Shown piece by piece: positions 17,329 through 26,215 of a stretch of DNA of 64,000 nucleotides (position 1 is its first letter; every line of letters begins with the position of its first letter). Source of the stretch: Pseudobutyrivibrio sp. OR37. GTDB lineage: Bacteria > Bacillota > Clostridia > Lachnospirales > Lachnospiraceae. Under the pieces are notes generated by a model, which saw nothing but the letters and a program-made list of their open reading frames with translations, did not search any database and was not told where the DNA came from. A program made the position numbers and the translations under genes. Location of the stretch: the NCBI RefSeq assembly GCF_900113655.1, contig NZ_FOQF01000009.1, positions 53,494 to 117,493 of the forward strand. Reading direction: 5' to 3'.

Positions 17329-18061
17329 CAAAATCATTCGAGTGGAAAACCTGAAGAAATATTATAAGGGTGGAACCATAAAGGCTCTTGATAATATTTC
17401 AATTAATGTAGATGAGGGAGAGGTTGTTGTAATTATCGGACCTTCTGGTTCGGGAAAATCAACACTTTTACGCTCGCTGAACCTCTTAGAGATTCCAACA
17501 GAGGGAAATATATTTGTAGATGATGTTTTAATTACAGACCCTAAGACAGATATCAACAAGCATCGTCAAAAAATGGGAATGGTGTTCCAGCATTTTAATC
17601 TATTCCCTAACATGAATATCTTGAAGAACCTTACAATTGCACCAACAAGACTTTTGGGAAAGTCAAATGACGAGGCAACGGAATATGCAATGGAGCTTTT
17701 GGAAAGAGTAGGTTTGGCGGATAGGGCGACGGCTTTCCCAAGCCAACTGTCAGGTGGTCAAAAGCAACGTATCGCAATTGTCAGAGCCCTTTGCATGAAT
17801 CCTAAGATTATGTTATTTGATGAGCCCACATCAGCCCTCGATCCAGAAATGGTAGGAGAGGTTTTAGATGTAATGAAGGAGCTGGCTGCACAGGGAATGA
17901 GCATGGTGGTTGTTACCCATGAGATGGGCTTTGCAAGGGAAGTAGCAGACAAGGTAGTTTTCATGGATGCAGGTCAGTTGATTGAGCAGGGAACACCAGA
18001 GCAGATTTTTGAGCATCCACAGTCAGAAAGACTTAAAACATTTTTAGACAAAGTAATATAG
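17318..18061 (+). CDS. Amino-acid ABC transporter ATP-binding protein
   Basis: A 247-aa GlnQ-type ATPase. Walker [11 protein letters not shown]-loop, signature LSGGQKQR, Walker [14 protein letters not shown] and the H-loop VVTHE are all intact. ATG at 17318 is preferred (AAGGAGG ten bases upstream); it overlaps the permease end by 11 bases. Last gene of the transporter, followed by a hairpin terminator. Confidence 0.94.
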   Translation: MKDNKIIRVENLKKYYKGGTIKALDNISINVDEGEVVVIIGPSGSGKSTLLRSLNLLEIPTEGNIFVDDVLITDPKTDINKHRQKMGMVFQHFNLFPNMNILKNLTIAPTRLLGKSNDEATEYAMELLERVGLADRATAFPSQLSGGQKQRIAIVRALCMNPKIMLFDEPTSALDPEMVGEVLDVMKELAAQGMSMVVVTHEMGFAREVADKVVFMDAGQLIEQGTPEQIFEHPQSERLKTFLDKVI

Positions 18062-18069
18062 GAGAAAGC

Positions 18070-18112
18070 AAAGGCGCTTTACATTCATAGTGATGTAGTG
18101 CCTTTTTATTTT
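18070..18112 (+). terminator. Terminator after the amino-acid transporter
   Basis: Stem AAGGCGCT-tt-ACAT / ATGTAGTGCCTT with a two-base bulge, followed by T residues. It ends six bases before the next start codon, so the downstream cluster depends on readthrough or on a promoter not seen. Confidence 0.7.
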
Positions 18113-18118
18113 GGAAAA

Positions 18119-19756
18119 ATGTTGAAAATAAATGAAGAAATGTTACAGCTGACAAAAGATATGGTAGCTGTAAGTAGTGTAAATACTACAAAGGGAGAAA
18201 AGGATATAGGGCTCTTCATTGAAGAATATTTAAGAGCAATACCATATTTTAAAGAACATCCTAAGCAGGTTATTGTGCAGACACTTAAGAACGATAAGTT
18301 GGAACGAAGAAATGTGTTTGCACTGTTGCTTGGCCAGAAGGATAAAAATAGTAAAACCATAATTTTCCATGGTCACACAGATACCGTTGGGGTGGAAGAT
18401 TATGGAGCGCTTTCTGGATATGCCTTTGATTGTGATGGTTTGGCAGAACAGTTAAAGCAGATTGAATTGTCAGAAGAAGCCAAAAAGGATTTGGAGTCAG
18501 GTGAATATTTATTTGGTCGCGGTGCCTGTGACATGAAAAGCGGTGATGCAGTATTCATGATTTTGCTTAAGGAACTATCTGAGCATGTAGATAATTTGTC
18601 TGGTAATATTCTTCTTTCCTTGAATCCTGTTGAAGAAAATCTTCATACTGGAATTATTGAGGGAATAGAAGTAATTGAAAATCTGAAAAAAGAATATGAC
18701 TTAGAGTACATATTGGCGATAAATAATGACTACACTTGCCCTATGTATCCAGGGGACAAGCATCATTATATATACACTGGTGTAGGCGGAAAGCTTCTTC
18801 CATGCTTTTATATTCAGGGACGTGAAACACATGTGGGACAGTGCTTCGAAGGTTATGATCCTACCACAGTAATGGCGGAGTTAATAAAGGAATTAAATTT
18901 GAATCCTGAGTATTCGGATTCCTACGAGGGGGAATATGCTCTGCCTCCTACACTTTTGAAAAGTAAGGATTTGAAGGGCTGGTATAATGTGCAGACAGCC
19001 AAGGAAGCTTTGGTATATTTTAATTATTTTGTTTTGAATTCAGATGTTCGTGACATAACTAAAAAGCTTGTGACTGCTGGTGATAAGGCTGTTAGAAGAG
19101 CTACAGCAGATTTGAATATTAAGTACAAAGCCTATTGTGAAAAGTCGGGAAAAGATTTTCAGCAGATAAAAAACAGCTGGTCTGTTATGTCATATGAAGA
19201 TCTATATCAGATGGTAAAGAATCAGGATGAATACATAGATAAAATTCTTGCTGAGGAGACTGTAAAGTTACAGGAGGCTGGAGTGGATAAAAGGGAGATT
19301 CCTGTATCGTATATACAAATTTTGCTTGCAAGGGCAAATATTTATCATCCAGTTGTAGTGCTTTACTATGCAACTCCTTATTGTCCACATAATACCTTGA
19401 AAAAGGATGATGAAACAGTGGATAAGCTTGGAGAAATTCTTAAGACTGTGGAAAAAGAATATAACATCACATATAAGATGGATGGATTTTTTCCGAGTCT
19501 GTCAGATAGCAGCTATTTATCACTGGATGATTCCATGGAATCAATTGCTACACTTAAACAAAATTTTCCACAGATGCAGCAGCTATATCCATTGCCTTTG
19601 GAACAGATTAAAAAGCTGAATATTAAAGCTGTTAATTTTGGAGTCTACGGAAAAGATGCTCATAAAAGCACAGAAAGATTACAGATACCATATAGCTTTG
19701 GAGTGTTACCAAATCTGATTATGAAAACTACGGAGGTATTTTTAAATGTTTGTTAA
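18119..19756 (+). CDS. RocB-like M20 family peptidase/amidohydrolase
   Basis: A 545-aa zinc hydrolase of the M20 family, RocB branch. Metal-binding FHGHTDTVGVED (about 81-92) and the GRGACDMKSG motif (about 133-142) are conserved, with the catalytic NPVEEN region later. In Bacillus rocB sits in an arginine-degradation operon, but the reaction has not been assigned with certainty. The start at 18119 has only a weak ribosome site and lies directly after a terminator. The end overlaps the amidinohydrolase gene by 11 bases, so the two are coupled. Confidence 0.85.
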   Translation: MLKINEEMLQLTKDMVAVSSVNTTKGEKDIGLFIEEYLRAIPYFKEHPKQVIVQTLKNDKLERRNVFALLLGQKDKNSKTIIFHGHTDTVGVEDYGALSGYAFDCDGLAEQLKQIELSEEAKKDLESGEYLFGRGACDMKSGDAVFMILLKELSEHVDNLSGNILLSLNPVEENLHTGIIEGIEVIENLKKEYDLEYILAINNDYTCPMYPGDKHHYIYTGVGGKLLPCFYIQGRETHVGQCFEGYDPTTVMAELIKELNLNPEYSDSYEGEYALPPTLLKSKDLKGWYNVQTAKEALVYFNYFVLNSDVRDITKKLVTAGDKAVRRATADLNIKYKAYCEKSGKDFQQIKNSWSVMSYEDLYQMVKNQDEYIDKILAEETVKLQEAGVDKREIPVSYIQILLARANIYHPVVVLYYATPYCPHNTLKKDDETVDKLGEILKTVEKEYNITYKMDGFFPSLSDSSYLSLDDSMESIATLKQNFPQMQQLYPLPLEQIKKLNIKAVNFGVYGKDAHKSTERLQIPYSFGVLPNLIMKTTEVFLNVC

Positions 19757-20582
19757 AAATGGTACGGGGGAATTAAAGAAGGTTTTGGTTTCAAGACCTG
19801 AGTATTTAAAGCCAGCGCCAATAAATGAAATAGCTAAAAAGTGGAAGGATACCACTATGGATGTGGAGGTTATGCTTCGTGAACATGAGGAGCTTGTAAA
19901 AAGCTATGAGGATGCTGGTATTGAGGTGGAGTTTCTAGACGCAGATGATGAGCGCCCAAACTCAGTGTTTGCAAGAGATTTTGGTGGGTGTGTAAAGGAA
20001 GGATATATCCTTGGAAACTTCAAGCTGGACATGCGCTACAAGGAACATGTTGATTATGAGAAGCGTATGGCTGAGCTTGGTATTCCCAAAATAGGAGAAG
20101 TGAAGAAGGGACTCTTTGAGGGGGGCGACTTCATGTTTATGAGTGAAAAATGGGTAGCGGTAGGTATGGCTGACAGAACGGATGAGGAAGGTCTAAAGGA
20201 GCTGAAAGCTATATTGGAGCCGCTTGGATATGAAGTGACTGGAGTTCCTCTTAAGAAAGAATATTTACATTTAGATATGTGTTTTAACTTGGTAGATGAT
20301 CATTTGGCTGTGGCATATGTAGATGGCTTGCCAGAGGATTTCAAGGAGCTTTTGAAAGAAAGAGGAGTGGAATTAATACCTGTTCCCGAGGAGGCAATCT
20401 TTTTACATGGCTGTAATTTACAGGCTCTTGGGAATCATACCGTACTATCGCTTAAGCAGAATAAAAAGGTTAATGAGGAATTGGTAAAAAGAGGCATGAA
20501 GGTAATAGAGATGGACATTACCGAAATTTTAAAGGCAGGCGGCGGACCACACTGCATGACATTTCCGCTTGTGCGTATATAA
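19746..20582 (+). CDS. Amidinohydrolase (dimethylarginine dimethylaminohydrolase / arginine deiminase superfamily)
   Basis: A 278-aa guanidino-group-modifying enzyme. Members cleave the guanidinium group by a covalent Cys intermediate. The catalytic Cys is in GGGPHCMTFPL near the C-terminus, the His in LHLDMCFN (about 175), and acidic residues in FARDFGG and FEGGDF. Substrates in the family include methylarginines (to citrulline), arginine and agmatine. The short length favours a DDAH-like enzyme. GGAGG precedes the ATG. It lies between the RocB-like and aminotransferase genes in a close operon. Confidence 0.85.
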   Translation: MFVKNGTGELKKVLVSRPEYLKPAPINEIAKKWKDTTMDVEVMLREHEELVKSYEDAGIEVEFLDADDERPNSVFARDFGGCVKEGYILGNFKLDMRYKEHVDYEKRMAELGIPKIGEVKKGLFEGGDFMFMSEKWVAVGMADRTDEEGLKELKAILEPLGYEVTGVPLKKEYLHLDMCFNLVDDHLAVAYVDGLPEDFKELLKERGVELIPVPEEAIFLHGCNLQALGNHTVLSLKQNKKVNEELVKRGMKVIEMDITEILKAGGGPHCMTFPLVRI

Positions 20583-20607
20583 ATAATTATGAAGGGACAC
20601 TATAGTA

Positions 20608-21678
20608 ATGAGTATTTTTTTAGTAGATGAATATAAAGAGATGGAGCCTTATGTTCCAGGGGAACAGCCAAAGGATAAGTTATACATTAAATTAAATGCA
20701 AATGAGACCTCGCTGCCACCTTCACCGAAGGTATTTGAGGCAATTTCAAAAAGTGAAATTTGGAATATGAGCTATTATGCCGATCCACATTGTCATGAAT
20801 TTCGTAAAGCAGTTGCATCTGTATATGGAGTGACAGAAGAAGAGGTTTTTGTAGGTAACGGAGCAGATGAGGTACTATCCTTTGTACTTATGAGCTTCTT
20901 CAGAAGAGGAATGAAGATTTATTTCCCAGATATTACATACGGTTTCTATCGTACCTATGCAAAGACCTATGGACTTGATATGGAGGAGATTCCAGTTAAG
21001 GATGACTTTTCAATCGACATAAATGATTACATGGATTTGGAAGGAGATATTATTTTTGCAAATCCTAATAATCCTACGGGAAAAGCAATTCCAATAACGG
21101 ATATTGAAAAGCTTGTTAAAAAGAATCCTAAGAGAATGGTAATAGTGGATGAGGCATATGCAGATTACTGGGGGGAGACATGTTTGCCGCTCGCTACAAA
21201 ATATCCAAATCTTGTTGTTGTTCGTACCTTCTCAAAATCTAGAAATATGGCGGGAACACATATTGGTTTTGCCATAGCGTCAAAAGAAATTATTGCTGAT
21301 ATGAATAGCATAAAGTTTTCTTTTAATCCATTTAATCTTAATTCTGTTACTATGGCAGCTGGAATTGCAGCAGTGAAGGATACTTATTATCTGGATAAAT
21401 GCATTAACAGAATTGTAACCAATCGAGAGCAGTTCAAATCAGATTTGGAGAAGCTGGGATTTCATGTTATTCCATCAAAGGCAAACTTTGTATTTTGTTA
21501 TCATGATGCAATTTCTTCATCGGAGCTTTGTGAGAAGCTGAAAGAAGAAGGGATTCTCACTCGTCACTTTGCTGATAAAAAACTAGATAAATATCTTCGA
21601 ATCACCATTGGAACAGAACAGGAAATGGCTGTTGTACTTATTGCAATCAAGGAGATTTTAGCGGAGGTAAAGGTTTGA
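20608..21678 (+). CDS. Histidinol-phosphate aminotransferase-like PLP enzyme
   Basis: A 356-aa class I/II aminotransferase. Features are ADPHCHEFRKAVA (substrate region), VGNGADE (phosphate cup), NPNNPTGKAI, DEAYADY and the PLP-binding lysine in FSKSRNMAGTHIG. HisC is the closest recognisable family, but no other histidine gene is present and the operon concerns guanidino metabolism, so it probably transaminates another amino acid. Its stop overlaps the next TTG start. Confidence 0.85.
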   Translation: MSIFLVDEYKEMEPYVPGEQPKDKLYIKLNANETSLPPSPKVFEAISKSEIWNMSYYADPHCHEFRKAVASVYGVTEEEVFVGNGADEVLSFVLMSFFRRGMKIYFPDITYGFYRTYAKTYGLDMEEIPVKDDFSIDINDYMDLEGDIIFANPNNPTGKAIPITDIEKLVKKNPKRMVIVDEAYADYWGETCLPLATKYPNLVVVRTFSKSRNMAGTHIGFAIASKEIIADMNSIKFSFNPFNLNSVTMAAGIAAVKDTYYLDKCINRIVTNREQFKSDLEKLGFHVIPSKANFVFCYHDAISSSELCEKLKEEGILTRHFADKKLDKYLRITIGTEQEMAVVLIAIKEILAEVKV

Positions 21679-22652
21679 AAAAAATCGTAATTGCGGATTA
21701 TGAAAGCGCACTGGAAGAGGATTATTCCATCACAATTGAAAGCATTGAAGAGGCACTTGGAGAGCCAGTTGATACGGTAGTGCATGCCTATAAGGACAAG
21801 GATGATTTTATCAAGGTATTGCAGGATGCAGATGGGCTGGTCACTGGATTTATTGAGACTGATGAAGAGATACTGGCCGCATGTCCAAGCTTAAAATGTA
21901 TTTCAGTTAGTGGTGTGGGATATTCAAATATCAATCTTGAGAGCGCTAAGCAGAACAATGTGGCAGTGTGCCATATTCAGGAATATTGTACGCAGGAGGT
22001 GGCAGAACATGCCATTGCACTGATGTGTGCCCTGAATCGTAATCTGAAATTCTATGACAGACAAATCAATGATAAGAGGGAGTGGAAGTATTATTCCATA
22101 GATGGAAATCCCAATTTATGCAGTCAGACACTGGCTATATTTGGATTTGGGAAAATTGGCAGACGTGTGGCAACAATAGCTATTGCCCTTGGAATGAAGG
22201 TTTTGGCGGTGGATCCAAACGCTGCCAGTGAGTATGATGTGGCTGGAGTGGAGTTTGTGAACAAAAAGGAGGCATTCTCCAGAGCTGACATTATTACTAA
22301 TCATATGAATCTTACCGAGGAAAACAGACACTTTTTTAATGAGGATGCTTTTGTTAAAATGAAGCGTAGACCGATATTTATTAATGTAGGGCGTGGAGGC
22401 AGCGTTGATGAACAGGCTCTTGTAAATGCTCTGAATAGGGGATTGATTAGAGGCGCGGGCATAGATGTTCTTGAAGAAGAGAATCCAGATTTAAATATAT
22501 GTAGTTTGCTTCGCCGAAAAAATGTAATCATAACACCTCACAGTGCGTTCTACAGTCAGGAGTCTATCGAGAAACTACAAAGAATCAGTGGGGCGAATCT
22601 CGGATATTTCCTTGCTGGAAAAAATGAGGAGATTACTGAATTAGTTAGGTAA
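21675..22652 (+). CDS. D-isomer-specific 2-hydroxyacid dehydrogenase
   Basis: A 325-aa NAD-dependent dehydrogenase related to D-3-phosphoglycerate dehydrogenase. The Rossmann motif GFGKIGRRVA, the substrate Arg in NVGRGGSVDE, the acid in GIDVLEEENPD and the catalytic His in ITPHSAFYS are present. It uses a TTG start overlapping the aminotransferase stop, with GCGGAGG seven bases upstream. It could reduce the 2-oxo acid made by the preceding aminotransferase. Confidence 0.88.
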   Translation: MKKIVIADYESALEEDYSITIESIEEALGEPVDTVVHAYKDKDDFIKVLQDADGLVTGFIETDEEILAACPSLKCISVSGVGYSNINLESAKQNNVAVCHIQEYCTQEVAEHAIALMCALNRNLKFYDRQINDKREWKYYSIDGNPNLCSQTLAIFGFGKIGRRVATIAIALGMKVLAVDPNAASEYDVAGVEFVNKKEAFSRADIITNHMNLTEENRHFFNEDAFVKMKRRPIFINVGRGGSVDEQALVNALNRGLIRGAGIDVLEEENPDLNICSLLRRKNVIITPHSAFYSQESIEKLQRISGANLGYFLAGKNEEITELVR

Positions 22653-22653
22653 G

Positions 22654-23583
22654 ATGAGTGTATTAGTTTCAATTACATTAAAAATTTTTGTTTTGATGGC
22701 GGCAGGATTTTTTGCTGCACATTTTAAAATTATGGATGAGGCTGTGAAGAAAGGATTATCAGAAATGTTGATATACATCTTTCTTCCAGCTAATTTGTTT
22801 GTATCATCGCAGGCAGATTTTTCTATTAGGCAGATGATAGGAATTGGTTATACTATCGTATTTACGCTAGTGTACTATGCTATTGTTATTTCATTATGTT
22901 ATTTAGGCAGTCGCCCTTTCTTTAAGGATAAAACCAAAAGTGGAATGTTTGCTTTGCTTATCGCATTTGCCAATACTGGCTTTATTGGCATGTCTATTAT
23001 TAGAGAAACTGTGGCTGGCTCGGGTCTTTTATATGCAGCAGTATATAATTGCATTTTTGATGTAGTGTATTTTTCTATAGGCGTAATGCTTTTGCAGAGC
23101 GAGAAGGAAAAGATTTCTATTTACGCTATCATGAAGAATGTAATCATATGGATTGCTATCGCTGCAATTATTCTTTATGTGATTCCATATCGTTTCCCAG
23201 TGGTTTTAACAGAGACAGTAGATGTGTTAGGCGGATGTATGCTTCCTGTTTCAATGATGATTATTGGTGCGGAGCTTTATACTATTAAGCCTGACGAAGT
23301 ACTAAAAGATAAGGTGGCTTACATTACATCCTTCTTTAGAATGATTTTGGTGCCAGCTATTACACTTGTGGTTTTGTTTTTTTTACATGTGGAAAAGTCA
23401 CTTGCTATGACAATGGTTCTGTTGACAGCAATGCCATCAGGCTCACTTAATGTAATCATAGGACGCAAGTATGATGCAGATGTAAAATATGCTACCACAA
23501 CAATTATGCAAAATACGATTATCATGCTTTTGACCTTACCAGCATTTATTTACCTGTGCGAGAGATTCTTAATCAATTCTTAA
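22654..23583 (+). CDS. AEC family transporter (auxin efflux carrier-like)
   Basis: A 309-aa polytopic membrane protein with about ten hydrophobic helices, split into two halves around residue 155. Family features include the N-terminal helix pattern and the FANTGFIGMSI stretch, and AMPSGSLNVI in the second half. Bacterial members move organic acids such as malate or other small metabolites. It starts two bases after the dehydrogenase stop and is probably the exporter (or importer) for a product of the cluster. Confidence 0.87.
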   Translation: MSVLVSITLKIFVLMAAGFFAAHFKIMDEAVKKGLSEMLIYIFLPANLFVSSQADFSIRQMIGIGYTIVFTLVYYAIVISLCYLGSRPFFKDKTKSGMFALLIAFANTGFIGMSIIRETVAGSGLLYAAVYNCIFDVVYFSIGVMLLQSEKEKISIYAIMKNVIIWIAIAAIILYVIPYRFPVVLTETVDVLGGCMLPVSMMIIGAELYTIKPDEVLKDKVAYITSFFRMILVPAITLVVLFFLHVEKSLAMTMVLLTAMPSGSLNVIIGRKYDADVKYATTTIMQNTIIMLLTLPAFIYLCERFLINS

Positions 23584-23595
23584 AGATTTACCATC

Positions 23596-23623
23596 TTGGA
23601 ACTAAAAATTTATTCAATATAAT
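23596..23623 (+). promoter_or_regulatory. Predicted promoter of a short transcript
   Basis: TTGGAA and TATAAT with a 16-base spacer. No long gene follows; a terminator lies about 110 bases downstream of the -10 box. Confidence 0.5.
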
Positions 23624-23662
23624 AACCTTGTAATTAATTACAGGAGTTACATGGGAGGAAAA

Positions 23663-23736
23663 ATGAATAAGATGGAATGAGCGGTTTCATTTTAAGAATG
23701 AGCTGGGCAATGTTTTATCAGAGCATCATCTCATGA
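23663..23736 (+). other. Candidate tiny coupled reading frames (5 and 19 codons)
   Basis: GGGAGGAAAA is followed by a five-codon frame (MNKME) whose TGA overlaps an ATG (ATGA) that opens a 19-codon hydrophobic frame ending at 23736, inside the start of a terminator stem. This may be a leader peptide, a small peptide gene, or chance. Confidence 0.25.
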
Positions 23737-23772
23737 CACTATTTGGATTCAAATCCGAATGGTGTCTTTTTT
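23735..23772 (+). terminator. Strong hairpin terminator
   Basis: A 14-bp stem (GACACTATTTGGAT / ATCCGAATGGTGTC, two G-U pairs) followed by six T residues. Confidence 0.85.
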
Positions 23773-23785
23773 ATTTGTCATTTAC

Positions 23786-24102
23786 AAAAGGAAAAGCTTT
23801 TATGAAGCACATCGTCAGGAAATCACAATCGATAAGGCTGCAAAGATACTGAAAATAAAGCTACAACATCTTCCTATGAGAATAACATTAGAATGCCATC
23901 TGAAGATATCCTTAGTGAAATGGCTAGAGTATTGGAAACTTCAATTGATTACCTATTAAATGGAGAGAAGGAAGAGAATGAAACTATTAATCAGGTGGTA
24001 CAGATAATGGAAGGATTATCGCCAGAATTGTAGAAAGTGGCATTAGAGCAGATTAAATCTCTAGTAATGGTGAATAAAGTAGAGTGTCTAGGAAATTTAT
24101 GA
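23786..24102 (+). pseudogene. Broken XRE-family regulator
   Basis: A helix-turn-helix regulator can be read across two frames. The first gives HRQEITIDKAAKILKI; near 23857 the frame shifts and continues as ATTSSYENNIRMPSEDILSE and then MARVLETSIDYLLNGEKEE, the classic XRE pattern. A TAG at 24031 interrupts SPEL-KVALEQIKSLV, where a Gln codon would fit, and the remnant ends at 24102. The N-terminal part is also poor. So it carries at least one frameshift and one nonsense change and is unlikely to be active. Confidence 0.7.
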
Positions 24103-24108
24103 AAAGAT

Positions 24109-24137
24109 TTGCTTAAATATGAGCTTTCTAATAAAAT
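24109..24137 (+). promoter_or_regulatory. Predicted promoter of the YhcG-like gene
   Basis: TTGCTT and TAAAAT with a 17-base spacer, 60 bases before the start codon. Confidence 0.5.
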
Positions 24138-24196
24138 TAAATATAACGTCTTTAAATTTGTGTATTCAAATAATAGGCGGCATTTCGGAGGATTAT

Positions 24197-25213
24197 ATGG
24201 AAAATCTAATTAAAAGTAAAAATAAAGAATATGAGAAACTGTTATATAGAATCGAGCAACGAATTTCTAAAGGTAAGAAAGAGATTGCTTCGGCTTTGAT
24301 AAAAAGCATGCTTGGTACTTATTGGGATATGGGGCAGTATATTGTCGAATATGAACAGGATGGTCAAGCTCATGCAGAATATGGAGAACAGTTATTAAAA
24401 TCATTATCAAAGGACTTAACCTTGCGATATGGAAAAGGATACAGTGTTCCAAATTTATACAATATGAGACAGTTTTATCAAGTATACAACAATGGATACG
24501 AAGAGCTATTGTCATTAACATGGTCTCATGTATGCATTTTAATGAGAATTGATAATCCACTAGAAAGAGAATTTTATCAGAGGCAATGTATAGAAGAGAA
24601 ATGGGATGTTACTTCCTTAAAAAGACAAAAGAAGAGTGCACTATTTTTAAGACTTGCTGCAAATAAAGATAAAAATGAAATATTAAAACTAGCGAAAAAT
24701 GGTATTTCTATAGAAAAACCAGAAGATGTTGTAAAAGATGTTTACACACTAGATTTTTTGAATATATCTTCAGATTCACTCAAAGATGAAAGTGATTTAG
24801 AAGCTCGACTTATGAAACAGTTAGGCTACTTCTTTTTAGAATTGGGAAAAGGGTTTACGTTCGTAGGAGAACAGTATCCGTTGCGTATTAATAATAAAAC
24901 ATATAAATGTGATTTGGTATTTTATCATAGGATTTTAAAGTGTTTTTTCTTAGTTGATTTGAAGATAGACGAGGTAGAACACAGAGATATAGGCCAAATG
25001 AACATGTATATGGGTTATTTTGCTGAAGAAATAAACGAACCAGATGATAATCCACCGATTGGACTCATTTTGGCGCGTGAAAAAGATGAACTGATGGTAA
25101 AGTATGCTACCTATGGGATGGATACTAATTTATTTGTTTCTAAATACGAATTATATTTACCTGATGAGGCAGAATTAAGGAAACTCGTAGAGGGAGCTTT
25201 AGAGGAAGGATAA
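24197..25213 (+). CDS. YhcG-like PD-(D/E)XK nuclease domain protein (DUF1016)
   Basis: A 338-aa protein with the YhcG/DUF1016 N-terminal helical DNA-binding-like domain (IGQYIVE-like WDMGQYIVEYE; YGKGYSVPNLYNMRQFY) and a C-terminal PD-(D/E)XK fold, seen as YKCDLVFYHR and FFLVDLKID, where D and DxK form the catalytic core. Family members occur in mobile or defence contexts, often alone; function is not proven. Start at 24197 chosen for GGAGG six bases upstream. The region is more AT-rich than its neighbours, contains a broken regulator and looks acquired. Confidence 0.85.
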   Translation: MENLIKSKNKEYEKLLYRIEQRISKGKKEIASALIKSMLGTYWDMGQYIVEYEQDGQAHAEYGEQLLKSLSKDLTLRYGKGYSVPNLYNMRQFYQVYNNGYEELLSLTWSHVCILMRIDNPLEREFYQRQCIEEKWDVTSLKRQKKSALFLRLAANKDKNEILKLAKNGISIEKPEDVVKDVYTLDFLNISSDSLKDESDLEARLMKQLGYFFLELGKGFTFVGEQYPLRINNKTYKCDLVFYHRILKCFFLVDLKIDEVEHRDIGQMNMYMGYFAEEINEPDDNPPIGLILAREKDELMVKYATYGMDTNLFVSKYELYLPDEAELRKLVEGALEEG

Positions 25214-25220
25214 TTATTAT

Positions 25221-25359
25221 TTCTAGAATTTTTTATGATTCTAGAAATATCATTTCTAGAATTTTTGATGTGAGAATTGCCTGAAAATCAACAATTTTGA
25301 GATTTGAGAAACGGTATTTCTAGAATTTTCTATTATAGATATATATTTGTTTTCTAGAA
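25221..25359. repeat. Cluster of five TTCTAGAA palindromes
   Basis: The 8-base palindrome TTCTAGAA occurs at 25221, 25239, 25254, 25318 and 25352, mostly extended as TTTCTAGAATTTT. The first two form a longer inverted repeat. It lies between the nuclease gene and a terminator. Confidence 0.9.
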
Positions 25360-25363
25360 TATT

Positions 25364-25398
25364 AAAAGCATTGCTATTGTGATAGTAGTGCTTTTTTA
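25364..25398 (+). terminator. Terminator downstream of the YhcG-like gene
   Basis: A 14-bp stem (AAAAGCATTGCTAT / ATAGTAGTGCTTTT, G-U pairs) and T run, directly after the last TTCTAGAA copy. Confidence 0.8.
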
Positions 25399-25423
25399 TT
25401 TGTGAAGGTTTTATATTCTATAG

Positions 25424-25452
25424 TTGCAAAAAGAATTTATATGTTATATTAT
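25424..25452 (+). promoter_or_regulatory. Predicted promoter of the membrane-protein/regulator pair
   Basis: TTGCAA and TATTAT with a 17-base spacer, 49 bases before the start codon. Confidence 0.6.
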
Positions 25453-25501
25453 CAGTTCATAGAGAACTCTATAATATAAAGTATAAATTAGGAGGGTAAT
25501 T

Positions 25502-26215
25502 ATGGATAAGAATGTAGCACTTGCATTAGATGATATTTCACTAATCAAAACAGTAATTGAACGTACACAACAAGATTTTTCTAAAATCGCACCTTTCTTT
25601 ATAGGCGTGGGGATGATTAATGGAATCGCAGCCATTGTAGAACAATTGATGTATTTTTGTAGAAATACTATTGGATATGGTTCAAGCCTAGTTCGGATAT
25701 TTGGAGTGGGCTATTATTTGATTAAAATTATAGGATATATTATTCTTTTTCTTTACTTTTCACGAAAACTAAAAATCACAAATAACGAAATCAGCAATGG
25801 TATGCTAAAAATATGGGGAATTTTTTTGATTGGTTCATACGTATTTATTATCTTGTATATGAATTTGATTCCTATGGGCAATAATGATCAAATTGTTACT
25901 CTATGGAGATGTAAAGAATTATTAGAGATTTTGCCGATTATATTTGCCTTATTTATGACAGGTATACTTACACAAAGAAAACTAATAACAATTTGCGCAG
26001 CATGCTATAGTGTATTGTATCTGATTTTGTTTATGAGTATGAAAGAGATGCCTTTCGGGACAATAGGTGGAAAAGGTACTTTGATTTCAGTTAGTAGCTT
26101 TAGTATCAGGGTAGTAATGATTTTCGGAATGGTTGCATTAGGGCTGTTTTTTAGGATAGGAGCAAAGAATCATGGAAATAAATACAATACCAGAAGCTTT
26201 TCAAACGAAGCTTAG
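25502..26215 (+). CDS. Uncharacterised multi-pass membrane protein
   Basis: A 237-aa protein with six hydrophobic segments after a short cytoplasmic N-terminus (residues about 36-55, 66-85, 101-120, 137-155, 160-178 and 200-222). No enzymatic motif is recognised. AGGAGGG precedes the ATG. The gene overlaps the following winged-helix regulator by 44 bases, so the two are probably coupled; such pairs often place a regulator under the control of a membrane partner, which is an inference. Confidence 0.7.
   Translation: MDKNVALALDDISLIKTVIERTQQDFSKIAPFFIGVGMINGIAAIVEQLMYFCRNTIGYGSSLVRIFGVGYYLIKIIGYIILFLYFSRKLKITNNEISNGMLKIWGIFLIGSYVFIILYMNLIPMGNNDQIVTLWRCKELLEILPIIFALFMTGILTQRKLITICAACYSVLYLILFMSMKEMPFGTIGGKGTLISVSSFSIRVVMIFGMVALGLFFRIGAKNHGNKYNTRSFSNEA

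Noticed and set aside
25221..25359. CRISPR array
   Set aside because: The repeated unit is only eight bases, spacing is irregular (15-64 bases), and no cas gene is present.
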